Part shown: piece after piece, positions 61,549 through 64,000 of the stretch
Layout of the letters: the number at the start of each line of letters is the position of its first letter
Numbering within the stretch: the first letter of the stretch is position 1
Source: JAHBNG01 sp039028975
GTDB lineage: Bacteria; Chloroflexota; Anaerolineae; Caldilineales; Caldilineaceae
Direction of reading: 5' to 3'
Assembly: GCA_039028975.1 (NCBI GenBank)
Contig: JBCCHB010000016.1
Coordinates: forward strand, 62,001-126,000
DNA length: 64,000 nucleotides
The notes under the pieces: model-generated
What the model was told of the DNA's origin: nothing
The model's database searches: none
The model's input: only the letters and a program-made list of their open reading frames with translations
Program-made: the position numbers and the translations under genes

Positions 61549-63657
61549 ATGGAAAGAGAGTTGACTGAGAAACTGGCAAATAAACTAGATAACTTACCCG
61601 ACAAACCTGGCTGCTACCAGATGATGGACCAAAACGGTACCGTGATCTATGTAGGGAAGGCCGTGGTCCTCAAGAACCGCGTTAGGAGTTACTTTCACGC
61701 AGCGGCCCAGAAAGATACCAAGACTCGTCTATTGGTTGAGGATATCGTCGACATTAGTTGGTGGGTTACGGAGACCGAATTAGAAGCGCTGATTCTTGAA
61801 AATGAGCTGATCAAGCGCTACAAACCTCGCTATAATATTCGCCTCAAAGATGATCGACAATTTCCTTATATCAAAATTCACTGGCAGGAAGATTTTCCGA
61901 AAGTTAGCGTTGTTCGCAAAATGACTCGAGACGGTGCCCGCTACTTTGGCCCTTATGCCAGTAGCAGAGCCTGCTACCAAACGCTGGATGCCCTACGTCG
62001 AGTCTTCCCTTATCTGGATTGTGAACGACAAATTACTGGGCAAGATCACCGTCCTTGCCTCTATTACCACATTAAGCTTTGTGGTGCCCCTTGTATAGGC
62101 AAACAGAATCGAGACGAGTACCGAGAGATCATTCAGCAGCTAATGGACTTTCTCCACGGCAAATCCGATCATGTGGTTACTCGTATGGAATCTCAAATGG
62201 AGCAGGCTGCGGAGAATCTGCAGTTTGAGCTTGCCGCCCTCTATCGAGATCGGTTGAAAGCCGCCCAACGGATCGTTGAACAGCAAAAAATTATCAGTGC
62301 CACCATGGAGGATGCTGATTATATTGCGGTGGCCCAAGACGAACGCACGGCAGATGTGGCTGTGCAGGTATTCATTGTACGTAATGGTCGCCTAATTGGC
62401 CGAGAGAATTATATGCTAGAAGGGGCAATTCTGGATGAGACCAACAAGGCACCCTCTAGCGAAGAGTCCAAGGGGTCTGTGCTTGATCATGAGACAGAAA
62501 GGCCTTTGGCCCTGCCTAATACGGAGCATACAGGCCAGCTGATCTGTACGTTTATTCAGCAGTTCTATGATCATGCTGTCTACATACCCAAACTGATATT
62601 GGTTCAGGCCCTACCTTTGGATGAGTCAACATCTCGGTTGGATGATTCTACAAGAAGTGAGGCTCCCGAAGGTAAGACGCTAAAAAGCGAACTGGATTCT
62701 ACTGACAGAACTGTAACTGAAGATGACCGTGGCGTACTTTCTTCTACTTCTACTGTTCAAGTGTTGGAGGCATGGCTCTCTAAAAAAAGAGGAACAAATG
62801 TAGAATTACGTGTCCCTCGCCGCGGTGCCAAGCGGGAATTCATGGAACTTGCCCAACGTAACGCAGCTGAATATTTGCGGGTGCAGCAGGCTGAATGGGC
62901 CGCTGATACGAATCGGCAGACCGAAGCTGTTGCCGAGCTGCAGGATGTCCTTAAACTGGAGCGCCCTCCATCGCGAATTGAATGCTTTGATATCAGCACG
63001 CTTCAGGGGACTAACACCGTTGGATCCATGGTGGTATTTGGCAAGGGTGCTCCTCTCAAAAGTGCCTACAAACGCTTTAAGATTCGGGGCAAAGGTGCCC
63101 AAGGCGAACCTGATGACTTTGCCAGTATGCGAGAGATGCTTCGCCGTCGATTTCGTCGTATTATAGAAGATGAAAGCAATCCTGATCCAGGTCAAAAAGG
63201 GCGACCTGTCGATGAAAATTGGCGTATCCTCCCAGAACTGGTTATCATCGATGGCGGAAAGGGACAATTAGGAATTGCTGTTGAAGTGCTAAAAGAATTT
63301 GATCTCTATGGCCGCATACCCGTTGTGGGACTAGCCAAGCAAGAAGAAGAGATTTTCCGACCCAATATATCCCAATCGTTCTGGCTAAAACGAGGAAGTG
63401 CCTCCCTACATCTAGTTCAACGTATTCGGGATGAAGCCCACCGGTTTGCCATAACCTACCACCGACGCTTACGGAGCAAGGACCAGACCCGCTCAAAATT
63501 GGATGATGTCCCAGGCATTGGGCCTACCCGCCGTCGGGCACTTTTGCAGCACTTTGGTGGGGACATTGAGAAGATCCGCCAATCAAGCCTTGATGCATTG
63601 CTTGCCGTTCCTGGCATGACTCGCGCATCCGCCCAATCCATCAAAGAAAATCTCTAA
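61549..63657 (+). CDS. uvrC: Excinuclease ABC subunit C
   Basis: 702 residues from the ATG at 61549. GIY-YIG nuclease (PDKPGCYQMMDQNG, TVIYVGKAVVLKNRVRSYF), UVR motif (MEQAAENLQFELAALYRDR), RNase H-like nuclease half (CFDISTLQGTNTVGSMVVF) and C-terminal HhH (VPGIGPTRRRALLQHFGG). Makes both incisions in nucleotide excision repair. An insertion of about 60-80 polar residues (Ser/Asp/Glu-rich, about 300-410) makes it longer than usual (about 600). Confidence 0.95.
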   Translation: MERELTEKLANKLDNLPDKPGCYQMMDQNGTVIYVGKAVVLKNRVRSYFHAAAQKDTKTRLLVEDIVDISWWVTETELEALILENELIKRYKPRYNIRLKDDRQFPYIKIHWQEDFPKVSVVRKMTRDGARYFGPYASSRACYQTLDALRRVFPYLDCERQITGQDHRPCLYYHIKLCGAPCIGKQNRDEYREIIQQLMDFLHGKSDHVVTRMESQMEQAAENLQFELAALYRDRLKAAQRIVEQQKIISATMEDADYIAVAQDERTADVAVQVFIVRNGRLIGRENYMLEGAILDETNKAPSSEESKGSVLDHETERPLALPNTEHTGQLICTFIQQFYDHAVYIPKLILVQALPLDESTSRLDDSTRSEAPEGKTLKSELDSTDRTVTEDDRGVLSSTSTVQVLEAWLSKKRGTNVELRVPRRGAKREFMELAQRNAAEYLRVQQAEWAADTNRQTEAVAELQDVLKLERPPSRIECFDISTLQGTNTVGSMVVFGKGAPLKSAYKRFKIRGKGAQGEPDDFASMREMLRRRFRRIIEDESNPDPGQKGRPVDENWRILPELVIIDGGKGQLGIAVEVLKEFDLYGRIPVVGLAKQEEEIFRPNISQSFWLKRGSASLHLVQRIRDEAHRFAITYHRRLRSKDQTRSKLDDVPGIGPTRRRALLQHFGGDIEKIRQSSLDALLAVPGMTRASAQSIKENL

Positions 63658-63674
63658 CCATAGAGGAGACGTGG

Positions 63675-64000
63675 GTGATCATTTACGGCGGCGCATACGA
63701 GGAGGTCCTGGAAACACTTTACGTCCTACAGCATTTGGAATTTCTGAGTGATATTCCGCCCCAGGACGCTGCCTATGCGTTAACCATGGCCTGTGAGTGG
63801 GTAGACTTACAGGAAAGGCAGGATCTCTTTCAGCAAGATCAGCCTCTTGAGAAGATCTTTGTCCTTTTAGAAGGATCCGTTTATCAGTCTCGGGTTGAAA
63901 ATGATGATTCTGGTCATCCAGCGTTTTCCTTACGACGAACGTGTGGTCCTGGTGCCGTTCTCGGCAAGTATGATCTCCTCTATCGCAATCCTCACAGCTT
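63675..64000 (+). CDS. Cyclic nucleotide-binding-like protein (partial, runs off right edge)
   Basis: A GTG at 63675 with GAGGAG about 10 bases upstream opens a frame to the window edge (108 codons). The sequence FQQDQPLEKIFVLLEGSVYQ then GPGAVLGKYDLLYRN fits a cNMP-binding/Crp beta-roll. It begins 17 bp after uvrC and could be in one operon. The C-terminal part, which would show a helix-turn-helix or other output, is beyond the window. Confidence 0.6.
   Translation, partial: MIIYGGAYEEVLETLYVLQHLEFLSDIPPQDAAYALTMACEWVDLQERQDLFQQDQPLEKIFVLLEGSVYQSRVENDDSGHPAFSLRRTCGPGAVLGKYDLLYRNPHS

Noticed and set aside
1..64000. CRISPR array or cas genes linked to the CHAT module
   Set aside because: No regularly spaced repeat and no Cas protein signature was seen anywhere in the window.

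Overview
The window reads as a chromosomal segment of a free-living bacterium, most likely a member of the Chloroflexota (Caldilinea/Anaerolineae-like). This is an inference from gene content: very large AAA/NB-ARC/CHAT-TPR signalling proteins, Thr/Pro-rich lipoproteins, paired FemAB proteins, HrcA-GrpE, a eukaryote-type UDP-glucose pyrophosphorylase and degenerate transposases. No rRNA, tRNA, CRISPR array or complete insertion sequence was recognised.

The left third (about 1-25 kb) is accessory and signalling DNA. At the left edge a lipoprotein gene runs off the window. Then comes the most interesting unit (234-8333): a cytosolic trypsin-like protease facing an ECF-type sigma factor, a zinc-finger (H-x3-C-x2-C) anti-sigma-like protein with a beta-sandwich tail, a 1463-residue CHAT protease/cyclase-like/AAA/TPR protein, and a small PPC-domain protein. 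I read it as a protease-signal-transcription system, similar in logic to CHAT/caspase-trypsin conflict systems and the type III-E CRISPR CHAT-sigma module, but without any CRISPR component in view. Two decayed transposases follow, then a MalT-like LuxR regulator, a frameshifted gene, two SRPBCC proteins, a lipoprotein haloalkane dehalogenase with a short-chain dehydrogenase remnant, an NB-ARC/TPR regulator sharing a divergent promoter region with a secreted repeat protein (five 11-bp phased repeats lie between them), and a probable selenoprotein read through an in-frame TGA with a SECIS-like hairpin.

The middle (25-42.5 kb) is metabolic: a TetR regulator with its own operator, dihydroxy-acid dehydratase (ilvD), an MFS exporter, an SRPBCC/DUF427/MerR cluster, an esterase, a halogenase-like flavoprotein, the ergothioneine genes egtB and egtD, another DUF427 protein, a lipoprotein hydrolase, a DUF1684 protein, a Thr/Pro-rich lipoprotein and a pseudo-receiver histidine kinase.

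The right third (42.5-64 kb) is mostly housekeeping: sbcC-sbcD, a small membrane protein, a GNAT acetyltransferase, grpE-hrcA, an exopolysaccharide priming transferase and a GT2 glycosyltransferase, formimidoyltransferase, two FemAB-like peptidyl-transfer proteins, UDP-glucose pyrophosphorylase, an alkyltransferase-like protein, a carbamoylase/nitrilase, a secreted trypsin, uvrC, and a cNMP-binding protein that runs off the right edge.

Short dispersed repeats mark the intergenic DNA: an 84-bp element in three copies, a 79-bp element in two copies, and a 241-bp composite of palindromes between direct repeats at 52.5 kb.
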